NCBI GenBank assembly: GCA_025331435.1
Contig: JAIWNI010000033.1
Coordinates: 124,001-188,000, forward strand
Direction: 5' to 3'
Length of the DNA stretch: 64,000 bases
DNA from: Choanephora cucurbitarum
Lineage: Eukaryota; Mucoromycota; Mucoromycetes; Mucorales; Choanephoraceae
Shown: one piece after another, positions 22,126 to 32,718 of the stretch
Layout of the letters: every line of letters begins with the position of its first letter
Numbering within the stretch: the stretch's first letter is position 1
Translations under genes and position numbers: made by a program
Notes under the pieces: model-generated
The model's database searches: none
Told to the model about the DNA's origin: nothing
Seen by the model: the letters and a program-made list of their open reading frames with translations, nothing else

Positions 22126-22392
22126 TTATTTTTTTTCACTATCAGGCTGAAGTTCAAATCCACAATAGCAAGTGCCTTGGTAACAAACATGTCGAAGTTC
22201 TCGGTTCATTTTGGATCCCTCGCTACCACATTTGACTGCGCAGGCGTTTTCAATCTCATGGCATGTCAGATCACAGTCTTCTTCTCGTTTCTTCAGTAAG
22301 CTGGAATCAACATATTGACGACGGTGATAACTTCCAGCTTCTACAGCAAGCAAGCACAATAGCAATAAAAATCCACAATAGATTGATTTCAT
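22126..22392 (-). CDS. Secreted cysteine-rich prepropeptide, defensin-like (CS-alpha-beta type candidate)
   Basis: Single exon, 88 aa. Residues 1-19 are a classic signal peptide (FLLLLCLLAVEA, cleavage likely near A19). A short propeptide ends in KKR at 34-36, a Kex2-type site, leaving a 52-residue mature peptide starting EEDC. Its seven cysteines fall at 40, 44, 51, 55, 70, 75 and 77. CAVKC (C-x3-C) followed by CYQGTCYC (C-x4-C-x-C) is the arrangement of the cysteine-stabilised alpha-beta fold found in defensins and related peptides, with a Gly-x-Cys gamma-core-like end. The seventh Cys is unpaired in that scheme. An antimicrobial or signalling role would be typical of the fold but is inference; the mature peptide is not strongly cationic. 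Confidence 0.65.
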   Translation of the reverse strand: MKSIYCGFLLLLCLLAVEAGSYHRRQYVDSSLLKKREEDCDLTCHEIENACAVKCGSEGSKMNRELRHVCYQGTCYCGFELQPDSEKK

Positions 22393-22593
22393 CTAGTTAA
22401 TGTTTGATAGAGATAAAAGAAATCTGCTTGTTGTTCACGCTTCATTTATATAATCAGAAATAAGGAGTCTCTAGAAAAGCAGGAGCTACAAGTGACTTTA
22501 TGCTCCTCAAACATGGAAATAAAGGAGAGAATCTAAAGTTATTTATTGCTTCAAGATGGGTATATAGATTATAAGAATACAAATTAGAGAAAA

Positions 22594-23577
22594 CTAAGAG
22601 CCAAGTGAATGTCGCCTTGAAGGTGGGTGCATTGACATTGGATCTATCGGTAAAGCATAATGAGGTGGAGCACTTGGTGTATAGGCGGGCGGGGGTGGTA
22701 ATTCAGGCGCCATAATCATAGGTGAGCATCGAGTACAAACAGAATGTGCAGGATGAGCATGGCTCGATGTGCTTGGTATACTGTTACTGCCATAACTATC
22801 TGCATGCATACCAAAAGCAGTACTATCGTCAACAATAGCATCCAATTCTTTGGCAGTCGGTGCAGAAGGAGAGGGTATGGTTGTTAGAGGCAAAGATGTT
22901 GATTGTACTGGATGTGGGTCGTCAGGAATGCATGGGTGCTCTGTTGCTACATGTACTAAACTAGCAGGTGGTGCAGAAGGCTCTATAGGTTGCCTATGCT
23001 GCGGGTCATTAGAGGAAGAAGTGATGGATGCTGTTGACACTGCTTGTTCATTAAGGTCAGAGCGATACGTAGAATCGTTATGATTTTCTAAGCTCAATTC
23101 AAAAGTTGAGCTCTCATGTTGGTCGTCTTCCATCAATGCACGCTGCTTTCTACTTCTTGCCCTCATGCGAGTGAATATGACGACTGTTGCAACAATAGCA
23201 ATCACACCTAGCCCTCCTACAAGACTCAGGATAGTAACCATTCGCTTTAGTGCTTGCTGGTCGCTCTCTAAACTTTGTTCTAGACCGGCACTGCTATTGT
23301 TGCTATTATTGTTATTATTAGGATCGCCTACGCTGTTAGGCGAGGATGTTTGTTGCTGGTTTGCTGGTGCTGCTACCTCTGTTATGCTATAGATAGTTGG
23401 TGTAGCCGAATAAATAATGGTTGTGTAGATTATTTCAGTCTTTACAACTGAAGTTGTTCCTTCTTTGCTTTTTCTTTCCTCATCTCTAGATCCATCTTGA
23501 CCAGCATTTTCATCGTCTGCATAGACAGGCAATAGAAAGAAAGCAAGGAGTAACATGCAAAACAAGTGATTCCTCAT
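22594..23577 (-). CDS. Single-pass membrane protein with PPAY-containing tail
   Basis: One exon, 327 aa. A signal peptide (residues 1-20, ending VYA) precedes a Ser/Thr/Asn-rich extracellular segment with repeated TIIYSATPTIYS. A single membrane span lies at about 113-136 (MVTILSLVGGLGVIAIVATVV) followed by a stop-transfer cluster RMRARSRKQR. The cytoplasmic tail is Ser/Pro-rich with PPPPAYTPSAPP near the end, which includes a PPxY-type motif used to recruit WW-domain ubiquitin ligases. The topology resembles fungal cell-surface sensors of the Wsc/Mid class, but no WSC cysteine domain is present. A role as a wall sensor or ligase adaptor is therefore only a guess. Confidence 0.75.
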   Translation of the reverse strand: MRNHLFCMLLLAFFLLPVYADDENAGQDGSRDEERKSKEGTTSVVKTEIIYTTIIYSATPTIYSITEVAAPANQQQTSSPNSVGDPNNNNNSNNSSAGLEQSLESDQQALKRMVTILSLVGGLGVIAIVATVVIFTRMRARSRKQRALMEDDQHESSTFELSLENHNDSTYRSDLNEQAVSTASITSSSNDPQHRQPIEPSAPPASLVHVATEHPCIPDDPHPVQSTSLPLTTIPSPSAPTAKELDAIVDDSTAFGMHADSYGSNSIPSTSSHAHPAHSVCTRCSPMIMAPELPPPPAYTPSAPPHYALPIDPMSMHPPSRRHSLGS

Positions 23578-25829
23578 TGGTTGCTTTTATAGAAAATTTG
23601 TCTGTTTCTTTTTCTTCCTCTTTCTTTGTTACTTTTTACTAAAGAAAAAAAAATATAAACTTGATAAAATCAAATGACTGACTTTTATTATTGTGTTGGC
23701 TCTATCTCAGAATTATTGCAAATCTTTCCAGCATTTGTTGACAACATACTTGCCAGGCTTACAAGAGACAGAGTCAGATACAGATGAAGATTGTTGTGAT
23801 TAGACTTACATTTGGATAATGGGCTCTTCACTATTGTGATTACTAGAATAATTTTGAAGCTCTTTCCTCATGTTACCATTAGTTTCTAATCCTTTATACA
23901 CTGAAGCAACAATGTCCATGTATTTCTTGAAAAGAAGATCTTTGTATTTGGTCTCTTTGTAATATTCAGCAGCTATTCAAAAGCTGGTTCTGAGATACCT
24001 AAATAGGTAAAAAGAAAAGGTATTAACTTTGTAATACTTCATTGGATACAACGTTGTCCTGAGGTTATCGAATATGGCTTCAACTAAAAGAGCAGTGAAG
24101 AGAGGATGGTATTTCTTCAAAGCATTGGCTCTCTTGGTTTGTATAGAATTTGGCTTGAGTTTCCAAAAGTAATCGCAATTCAATTGACGGAAAGTGACTA
24201 CAAAATGCTGTAGAATAATCAAGATGCCATATGATTATTTCAATGAAAACGGATGAGCTGCATAAAGACATAATGTTCTGTAGCAATCGGAATGAAAAGG
24301 TTGCTGTCAATATCATTCTTTCTCTGATGTACTACACTATTGAACAACAACAGTGAGAAAAAAGTAGGTCGTTTTTAGCTATACGGATTAAATAGACTTT
24401 AGACTCATCAAAATGTGAAAGGGGCTGTCATAAAGCAAAGTTATTAAAGGGTTGGATGTAGACATTGAAACACACGTTTGGTGTCTTGATAAGCACTCTG
24501 AAGGGAAAAGATATCAACACTCATGGCAAATAGCTTAGCACCCGAGTTGACCATGGATAGGGATTGGCAGTTGGTCAAACAAGAGATATCCCCTTCCCCC
24601 CTCTTTTTTTGAAGACCAGAACAATCCGTGTCTGTTGCCAATAAAGGCATCATCCAATATGCCCAAGTATGAATCAGGTTTAGGGCGATCTGCATAAAAG
24701 AGTTTGCGCTAGTTCCATTTGAACTGGCAGTACCGAGGAAAGTAACCTTATTCGGTCTTATGGGCCCGATTACGTATTTCTGCTGAAGTAATGTGTGTTT
24801 CAATCAAGAGGCTACCTTTATTTGGATTACTAACGAACCTGCTTAAATGATGAAAACCTTCTATTGAGCCAATTATAGCCTGAGTGGCAAAGGTACCGGT
24901 TGGAAAGCAAAACAGACCCCCGGCTCCGCAGTCAGTTCCTGAGGAGCTATGCTGGAAGCTTTAGGGTTCAAAGGCTTCGTCTTAGAGTCAGGAGATTGGA
25001 AGATCACTTTAGGAACATACTTTACTGCAACATCGCTCTCTCTCTCTCTCAGTCGCCTAAGCTCAGAGAACCTCTTTCGAGTTGAGCATACATGAGATAG
25101 ATAGAAATTAGGAAGAGTACACTTCTTGTATTTAAAGCTATATCTTCCTTAGTGGTGACGAGATGCCATTATTGCTTTGCTGAATGCTTAACCCAGAAAT
25201 GCATTCCGTCGATACAACAAAATGAAGAGCCAGAAAAGTGCATATGGCATTTGAAAGAAGTACTTCTTTCAATTGATATAAGTAAAACGCAACTCGTAAG
25301 ATGCCAAATTTTCCAAATTACGATAACTTACTTTGTCTACATTAAAATCCTTCCTTTTTCTTAAAGATATATTTTGGCTTTCACTAACGAAAGAGATGCC
25401 TTGTCTGCGACGTGCGCAAGCTCTTTAGCGTTGGAGCAAGGTAACTGAAAACATTTGTTGGCTTTTTATCACCAAAAGAAACAAACGCTTGAAGTATATT
25501 ATCTTTCTTATATATATAGGCCTGCTAGTACAGTAGCAGAGAGCTTGACTTTTGCTGTCTATTGTTTACCATTCATTGGATGGAAGGTTTAGAATGGCAA
25601 CTATGAAGGTGACCATAGTCGCAGAGTCTCTTTTATGAGGAAAGTACCATTAATCTGCAGAGCTAAGGCTAGATCAGAATCATCTTTGATAGGTCTTTCC
25701 ATCAAAAATGTCACGGTATACCGAAGCACTTTTAAGGGAGTTTCATTTGATAAGGTAGAGCAGCCTCACGATTGTTTGGATTATTAAAGAAGGTAGCAAG
25801 TTGCCTATATAATGTGATCTGAGCAGTGG
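23578..25829. other. Decayed region with ORF fragments
   Basis: Minus-strand fragments at 23977-24316 (KPNSIQTKRANALKKYHPLF) and 24444-24803 (119 codons with CLTNCQSL) look protein-like but carry frame breaks and no recognised family. The same applies to a plus-strand piece near 24900-25085. This is most consistent with old repeat or pseudogene remains. No other feature is supported. Confidence 0.35.
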
Positions 25830-26165
25830 TCAGCTTAATGTCCGGCTGACGATGTTCAAGTTGACCTCAAGTGGATCATCAACAGTTTCAGGGTGATATT
25901 CCAGAAAAGCATTGACTTCCTCTACCTTGTAAAGTGGTTCTACAAGTTTGTCATTGCCCTCAGCAACTTTTTTGGTTTCTGCCAAAGCGGATTCAGCAAT
26001 ACTGATAGTATTGATGTTTGGCAGGCAATGCAAGTTTAAATTGGCCTCGATTCCAAATGATCTAGTAATAAGCATTTTAGTACCATTGATATTGGATGAC
26101 GTAGAGGAGTAATGGGCCTTACTCCAAGCGCTTGAACTCCTAATGGAGCTGATCTTGCTTAGCAA
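25740..26165 (-). pseudogene. Unidentified decayed ORF with frameshift
   Basis: A 111-codon frame (26165-25830, containing SISIAESALAETKKVAEG-like helical sequence) ends at a stop. The neighbouring frame continues immediately as DIKLTTAQITLYRQLATFF and NNPNNREAALPYQMKLP, down to about 25740. The continuation across a one-base shift suggests a broken gene rather than chance ORFs. I do not recognise the protein. Confidence 0.35.
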
Positions 26166-26695
26166 GATCTCTCTTCTTGGCGTATTCTTGGCAAATTTTG
26201 AGGAATATTAACAGAAAAAATGTGATGATCTAGCATCGTTTGACAGCTCTCCTTTTACTAGCAATTTTGACACAAACGGCGTTCAAAGTCTGCAAATAAA
26301 GAAAGACATAGAGATTTCTATGGTCTCCAAAGAATAAGCCAGGAAGAGAAAAAAAAAGAAGAGAAAACAGATTGTTGGTTTCGACACCAAAAAACTGTTG
26401 TCATCGAGAAGAAATTGACGATGAGCCAATCTTGCTGGATGGTATCAATGCTATTTACTGTGGCATGATATTTCATTTATCATAACGATTGACTGACTCA
26501 GGCTATCATAAAGAAAGAGCCGTCTTCTCCCAAAAAGAAGCAGAAGTAAGACTTATCAAATAAGCTGTATGCTTCTATAGATAGCGTACAATGATTTTAT
26601 TGAACAAAATGCTTATAGGCACTTTCTGAAGGTAAAGATTTACAGTTAATGGTATCCTATTATACAAAATTTCTAGAAACTTCTTTTCAAAGCAC
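26166..26695. other. Spacer downstream of the first alcohol dehydrogenase gene
   Basis: No coding feature is supported. It contains the presumed 3' UTR and terminator of the dehydrogenase gene that ends at 26696. Confidence 0.35.
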
Positions 26696-27947
26696 TTAGT
26701 TTTCCAAGACAAATCTGAATCTGGGCTTGCCAGCGTTGAAGTCTTCAATGGCCTTGTTGACATCCTTCATGGGGAGAACAGTGATCCAAGGACGGATGTT
26801 CTTTTCAGCAGCGAAAGCAAGCATTTCTTCGATTTCCTTGGGAGAACCAATGAGAGAACCACTGATGCTAACTTGAGTCATAATCAAGAGAAGAGGGTTA
26901 AGAGGAGGGAACTTCCAGTCAGGAGCGTTTACATTAATGAAATGACCATGAGGTTGAATAAGAGTAAGGTACTTTTCCCCTATAAGAATCGATTAATAAA
27001 AAAAGAAAAAAAAACTATACCCAAAATCCCTTATCAACTTACAAGCAAAGTCAGAGCCACAACCAGTCAAGAGAATATGAGTGAATTGACCTCTATAAGC
27101 AGCAAGAGCCTTGTCATCACTGGTGTTGATGTATTCGTCACAGCCAAGTTGAGTGGCAGTTTCGCGCTTTCTGTCGCTGCTGGACATACCAACAACCTTA
27201 GCACCCATAGCCTTGGCCCAGAGGATGGCATAGTGACCCAAACCACCAATACCCATGACACCAACAACAGACTTTTCGTTGACATTAGTGCGTCTCAAAG
27301 GAGCATAGGTAGTGACACCAGCACAGAAGAAGGTAGCAGCGACTTCACTGGGTAAGTTGTCAGGTACCTTGAAGGCAAAGCGGTAGTCACCACGCCACTT
27401 GTCAGCATAACCACCGTAAGTCTTATCACCACTAGGCCACTTTGAGTTGTAGGTACCAGTGTGCTTAGCACAGTTGTTTTCGTTACCAGCCTTACAACGA
27501 GCACATTCGTGACAAGAGTGACATTGAGCGCCGACACCAGCACGGTCACCAACCTTCAAGTTAGTGACGTTCTTACCAACGCGGGTAACAACACCAACGA
27601 TTTCGTGACCAACGACACAGGGATAGTTAGTAGGACCCCAATGGGCTTCAAGAGTGTGGATCTTTAAAAATAACACAAAGTTAGGCATTTTTTCTTTTTT
27701 TGGAAATTTCGTTTTCTTCAAGTCAACTTACATCACTACCACACATACCACAGTGGGTAATGTTCATTTCGACACTGTCTTCATCCCATTGCTTAAGAGT
27801 CAATTCCATCTTCTCGAGAGGTTGGCCTAAACGGTCATTCAATAAAATTCAATCACCTTGTTCTTTCCCTTTTATCAAATGTAGCTTTCTTTTCTTACCC
27901 TTGGCGACACCAGCCCAAGCAGTAAAAGTGTTGTTTTCAGTAGACAT
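26696..27947 (-). CDS. Zinc-dependent, probably NADP(H)-using alcohol dehydrogenase (CAD/Adh6 type), copy A
   Basis: Four exons, 27947-27899, 27826-27732, 27661-27043 and 26979-26696, give 348 aa. Catalytic zinc ligands sit in HCGMCGSDIH and GHEIVG, and the structural zinc site is CHSCHECARCKAGNENNC (C-x2-C-x2-C-x7-C). The nucleotide fold is GIGGLGHYAILWAKAMGAKVV, and the Ser-rich turn MSSSDRKR in place of an acidic residue favours NADP(H). This matches cinnamyl-alcohol-dehydrogenase-like enzymes such as yeast Adh6, which reduce aldehydes broadly. Codon choice is strongly biased (GGT, AAG, GTC), suggesting high expression. It is paired with a near-identical copy at 31475-32718. Confidence 0.92.
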
Positions 27948-30900
27948 GTTTTGCTTTAAATTTGTTTTGTTAGATGAGATAAATAGAATATTTTTGCTTT
28001 CTTTTTATATATAAAAATCCAGCTGGGATTAGATTGACTCATCTAATTTTTGAGTAACTGAATCATTCCCTTCAACCTCGCCTATTTGACTCAAATCAAT
28101 GAAACATATCAAGGGCCGCTTTATATGATGAGTAATACAAAAGAACAAAGAAAATGCTGATGATTCCTTGTGTCCATCTTTCCAAAACAGTACAACAAAA
28201 GAGAGAAGAACCCCGCCATTACCTTGGGAAAAGCATTTTGCATTTTATCACTTTTCTTTTGAACCCTTGGTAGACAGAAGATCTCTGTTTTTATTTGCTC
28301 GGTAAATCAATTCAGTCATCGGCTAAATCGATTTAGCCTACTGAATCCCTCTTTTTTCCTTTTAAATTCATTAAATTTCGATATATTGATGATGAACCCT
28401 TTCTGTGCTTGAAATCTTAAAAAATAAAAAAGAAAAGAATGGAAAAATGATCAAAGAACCAATAACAAGCAACGGAACAAAAGAAAAAAAAATGGGTAGC
28501 CGAGAACTTAATTAATTTCTTAATCTGTCATGACGTATGAAACCACGCGATAATAAGTTTTTAAAGGGACCTTTTAGCTCAGCTGTCTGATACACAGCTT
28601 TATCGTACATATAACTTATATGCAATGATCGAAGTGTGAATACTCAATGTCTGGTTAGTTATTATTTTTCTTGGATTGAGAAAGACTTTAAAACAACCCA
28701 TGTTGACCATATATTACAAGTAGACAATACCGCCTGTCATGTAGAAAGTGGTTTCAGATAAAAGCCGCTACAAAGATTTTTGACAGTTACCCAACACAAA
28801 ATTCAAATCTCAATCCTATTGAAAATGTCTAGCTGATTTAAGAAAGTGTTTGTATGGGTGTCAGGGTAAGATTAGCGCTTTACAAGCTTAAGAGCAAGGT
28901 CAGTATTATAGTTATAACAATGCGGATATTGTTATTCAACTACCCACTACAGTTTCTGTCACTGACACCGCAAATTACATTGAGCTAAACGCTGCTAACA
29001 ATAAAGTAGTGCATTCATATGTTTTTGAAGTAGGATGATGTTTTATAGATGTTTGTTCACTAATATCACTTTAAATATCGTATTTTTTTATGGAGACCAT
29101 TGCTGTTTGCTGATACTGCCAACAACGCTACCATCATTCTCACTATGTACATCGCTTTAATAGTCATATCGTCTCAAATACATATTTGAAATGTATTGGC
29201 TACTTGTCATTTGAATAGTGTGGTAATATCCACATCTGTAAACAAAGGTTCTAGAAAAATACAATATGATGAAATTAATTAAAATGTTGTCCCCTTGCTG
29301 AGAGCAAACTCGCAGATATAGACTTCGGAGAGGTAATTCTTTTTTCATTAGGTATTTTATACCATCGTAAAGTCATTACAACAACAACAAAAAAAGGAAA
29401 ACGGTGTTTGAGAAGTGAAGAAGAAACTCACTTCGTTTACCAGTTGTCTCATTATAACGCAGAAGAGCACTTCTTGTTTTGTTGCAACATATAGCTCAAT
29501 AAGTTGATCAATTTGTTTAATCTAGTTAATTGGAATAAAAACGCATATCCTTTAAGAACATGTGTTCTTTCATTTTGGCTAAGAAGGCTATTCGGCATTA
29601 ATCTTATACCCAAAATTCTGTATATTCTTATGGGGTAAGTTGTTTATTGAATGCATAAAGCGCACGCTCTTGGAAGTAGGTAGCACTGATCGAGAGATAC
29701 TCTCTGCGTCTTCATATAACGCTCAGTTTTGTATCTTAGATCGCTGACAAACATCGCAAGATCTATTTCCAATCCTAATCATAACTTTGTAGATCATTTT
29801 AAACAGAAACTGATGATGGCCTTTTCAACTAGAAGTTATTTTCTGGGACTGACAGCTTGATTATCTTTAAAAAGTATGTTTTTCCTGATCATCAGAAGTT
29901 TGAGTTGAGCTCAGATTAAATCTAAATAAATTAAAATAAAGACAAACGTGTCTTCTTAATGAATATGAAATCCGGCCTATACCAACTGAAAAGCCAAGAC
30001 ATTCTATTGTTCTTGTACTGTTTTAGACAAGAGTGCAAAAGACCAAAAGTCTATGTTAGACAGACTGCATCACACATGGCATTAGCTAATCGATGTTACA
30101 CGATAGTGTCTCGTAGATCGTGGCAACAACCAGTTTCCAAATCCGCAGTGGTTATGCTGAATAATCAATCGAGAATGACGATGTTCCTTGCATACATCGT
30201 CTACTACTGACTCACTTTATTTTGGCGTCTAAATGAACACTTTTGCACAAGTAGCTTCTGTTGCCCTATACAGAAACTATGCAAGCTCAACTCTCAGAGT
30301 ATATTTAACTTGTTTGTGAACATACTTAAACCTGTTGCATTTTGCTAAAAGATTCAAAGAAAAAGCTCCCCTGAGCAAGTTGTGTTTCTTTCAGTGAAAT
30401 GGGAAGGCCGATCAAATCGCTTGTAAGATCATGATTTTCATCTAGATCATTTGCTCGGCGCTGTCATAGTAATACAATGTGTATCACATGGGCTTGTTCT
30501 TAACTAGTTTCATCCCATTGATAGGAATCAAGTGAGATTCACATAGAATGCTTACAAGGAAACTAGTTGAACCTGAGCTATTGAGATCATTCTATTTACA
30601 GACATGGCGGACTTTGGCCAAATTGCGAAACAAGTTTCATCATAGTGTGAGCTTGTTACTGTTCCAGCACTATTTTAATGTTATTTTTTCTTTGATCGAG
30701 ATTTATTCAAGAGCTCTGGGTTTACCGTTTGACTGGCCTTTACTTTTGACTATTACGTTCTACCTATAGCAGCTTTGCCAAAGGATAAATATGCTCATTT
30801 GAGTCACTCTCAACCTTGCTAGACACACTACAGTTTATTCTTTACTGAGAGGGTATTTGTTGAAGACATAATAACAATTCACTGAAACGCTCATTGCAAG

Positions 30901-31474
30901 AGAAATCATTCAGTAACATCTAGTATAAACGAAGGTGCTGGATCACAGAAAGATAAGAGGACAATGCTATATCTGATTTGATCTTTGTCCCTTGAAATTG
31001 AGAATATCTTATTTTCAGTTGTCAGTAAAAATGGGCTTCAAACAGCAAGCGGACCCCTTTTTTAGTATGAGACGTAAGCAGACCCCTTGCTATACCTGAC
31101 CTAATAGCTGGTTGTTTAAAGTCAGTTTGGGTTCTTATTGTTTTAATCCTATTAACTGCTACTTGTCATGCTTTTAAGCATTTCATTGTTGAACCAAAAC
31201 AGACTGTTACGCCTATGTAGTACTTTGTTTTTCTTTGTCAGAGGTTATCGACAACTTTCGAAACACTTGCAATCACAAAAGACCCTTAAGTACCGACTGA
31301 CTTTCCATTGTCATAGCTGTGTTTTGAAAGAATGAAATCTCAGTTTATATTCTTGGTGCCCTTTTTTTCACTTGTTACACACATATCAAAAAATAAATAA
31401 ATTCTAAAAAGCAACTTTTATCTAAAAATTCAATGGAATAAAATAATGTACAGTTATCTATGGTATAGAGTATC
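27948..31474. other. Spacer between tandem dehydrogenase copies, with transposon relic
   Basis: 3.5 kb of AT-rich DNA. It contains the promoter of copy A at the left, the 3' end of copy B at the right, and a mariner-like relic near 28640-28870 (separate entry). Short ORFs at 29157, 29959 and 30548 have no recognisable features. Confidence 0.45.
28640..28870 (+). mobile_element. Tc1/mariner-like transposase relic
   Basis: Two short in-order blocks survive: LQVDNTACHV (compare the usual QQDNAPCH around the second catalytic Asp) and, about 75 bases later in another frame, SNLNPIENV (compare SPDLNPIENVW around the third catalytic residue). Stops and frame changes interrupt it, and the third Asp reads as Asn. 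It is clearly dead. No terminal repeats were located. Confidence 0.5.
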
Positions 31475-32718
31475 TTAGTTTTCCAAGACAAATCTGAATC
31501 TGGGCTTGCCAGCGTTGAAGTCTTCAATGGCCTTGTTGACATCCTTCATGGGGAGAACAGTGATCCAAGGACGGATGTTCTTTTCAGCAGCGAAAGCAAG
31601 CATTTCTTCGATTTCTTGGGGAGAACCAATGAGAGAACCACTGATGTTGACTTGACCGAAAGTCAAGATAAGAGGACTAAGAGGAGGGAACTTCCAGTCG
31701 GGCAAGTTTACGTTAAGGAAGTGACCGTTGGCACGGATAAGAGTAAGGTACTTTTCCCCTGTAAGAAAGAAAATATATTAGACCCTGTAAACGTTTTTTT
31801 CTAGAATACAATGAAAAACTTACATGTGAAATCTTCACCACAACCAGTACAGAGAATGTGAGTAAAAGTATCCTTGTAGGCAGCAAGAGCCTTTTCATCA
31901 CTGGTGTTGATGTATTCGTCACAGCCAAGTTGAGTGGCAGTTTCGCGCTTTCTGTCGCTGCTGGACATACCAACAACCTTAGCACCCATAGCCTTGGCCC
32001 AGAGGATGGCATAGTGACCCAAACCACCAATACCCATGACACCAACAACAGACTTTTCGTTGACATTAGTGCGTCTCAAAGGAGCATAGGTAGTGACACC
32101 AGCACAGAAGAAGGTAGCAGCAACTTCGTTAGGCAAATCATCAGGTACCTTGAAGGCGAAACGGTAGTCACCACGCCACTTGTCAGCATAACCACCATAG
32201 GTCTTGTCTCCGTTATCCCAGTAAGAGTTGTAAGTACCCTTGAAACCAGCACTACAGTTGTTTTCGCAACCGTCTAAACAGTTTTGACACTTGTGACAGG
32301 AGTGACATTGAGCACCAACACCAGCACGGTCACCAACCTTCAAGTTAGTGACGTTCTTACCAACACGGGTAACAACACCAACGATTTCGTGACCAACGAC
32401 ACAAGGATAGTCAGTAGGACCCCAGTGACCTTCGAGGGTGTGCATCTAGTTTCAAAGAAGGAATTGCCATTAACATATGCACTCCTCAAGCTAACACAAT
32501 CCTACTTACATCACTACCACACATACCACAGTGGGTAATGTTCATTTCGACACTGTCTTCATCCCATTGCTTAAGAGTCAATTCCATCTTCTGAAGGGGT
32601 TGACCTACAGGTGATAATAGTGTCAGTCAATTGATCGCGGCACAGCCATGTCAAACTCTGATATCTTACCCTTAGCGACACCAGCCCAAGCAGTAAAAGT
32701 GTTGTTTTCGGCAGACAT
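31475..32718 (-). CDS. Zinc-dependent, probably NADP(H)-using alcohol dehydrogenase (CAD/Adh6 type), copy B
   Basis: Four exons at the same positions as copy A, 32718-32670, 32604-32510, 32445-31824 and 31758-31475, give 349 aa. Zinc ligands are conserved (GMCGSDMH, GHEIVG, CHSCHKCQNCLDGCENNC), and the coenzyme motif GIGGLGHYAI is identical. Differences cluster around the structural zinc loop (CQNCLDGCENNCSAGFKG) and a few surface sites, while long stretches of exons 3 and 4 match copy A base for base. Introns have diverged. This indicates tandem duplication, with the identical blocks kept by gene conversion or strong constraint. Expression may be differently regulated, since the upstream regions share little. 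Confidence 0.92.

Noticed and set aside
24444..24803. 119-aa minus-strand ORF as a TnpB-like or repeat-family protein
   Set aside because: CLTNCQ suggested a zinc-ribbon tail, but the expected second Cys pair and following D-motif are not convincing.
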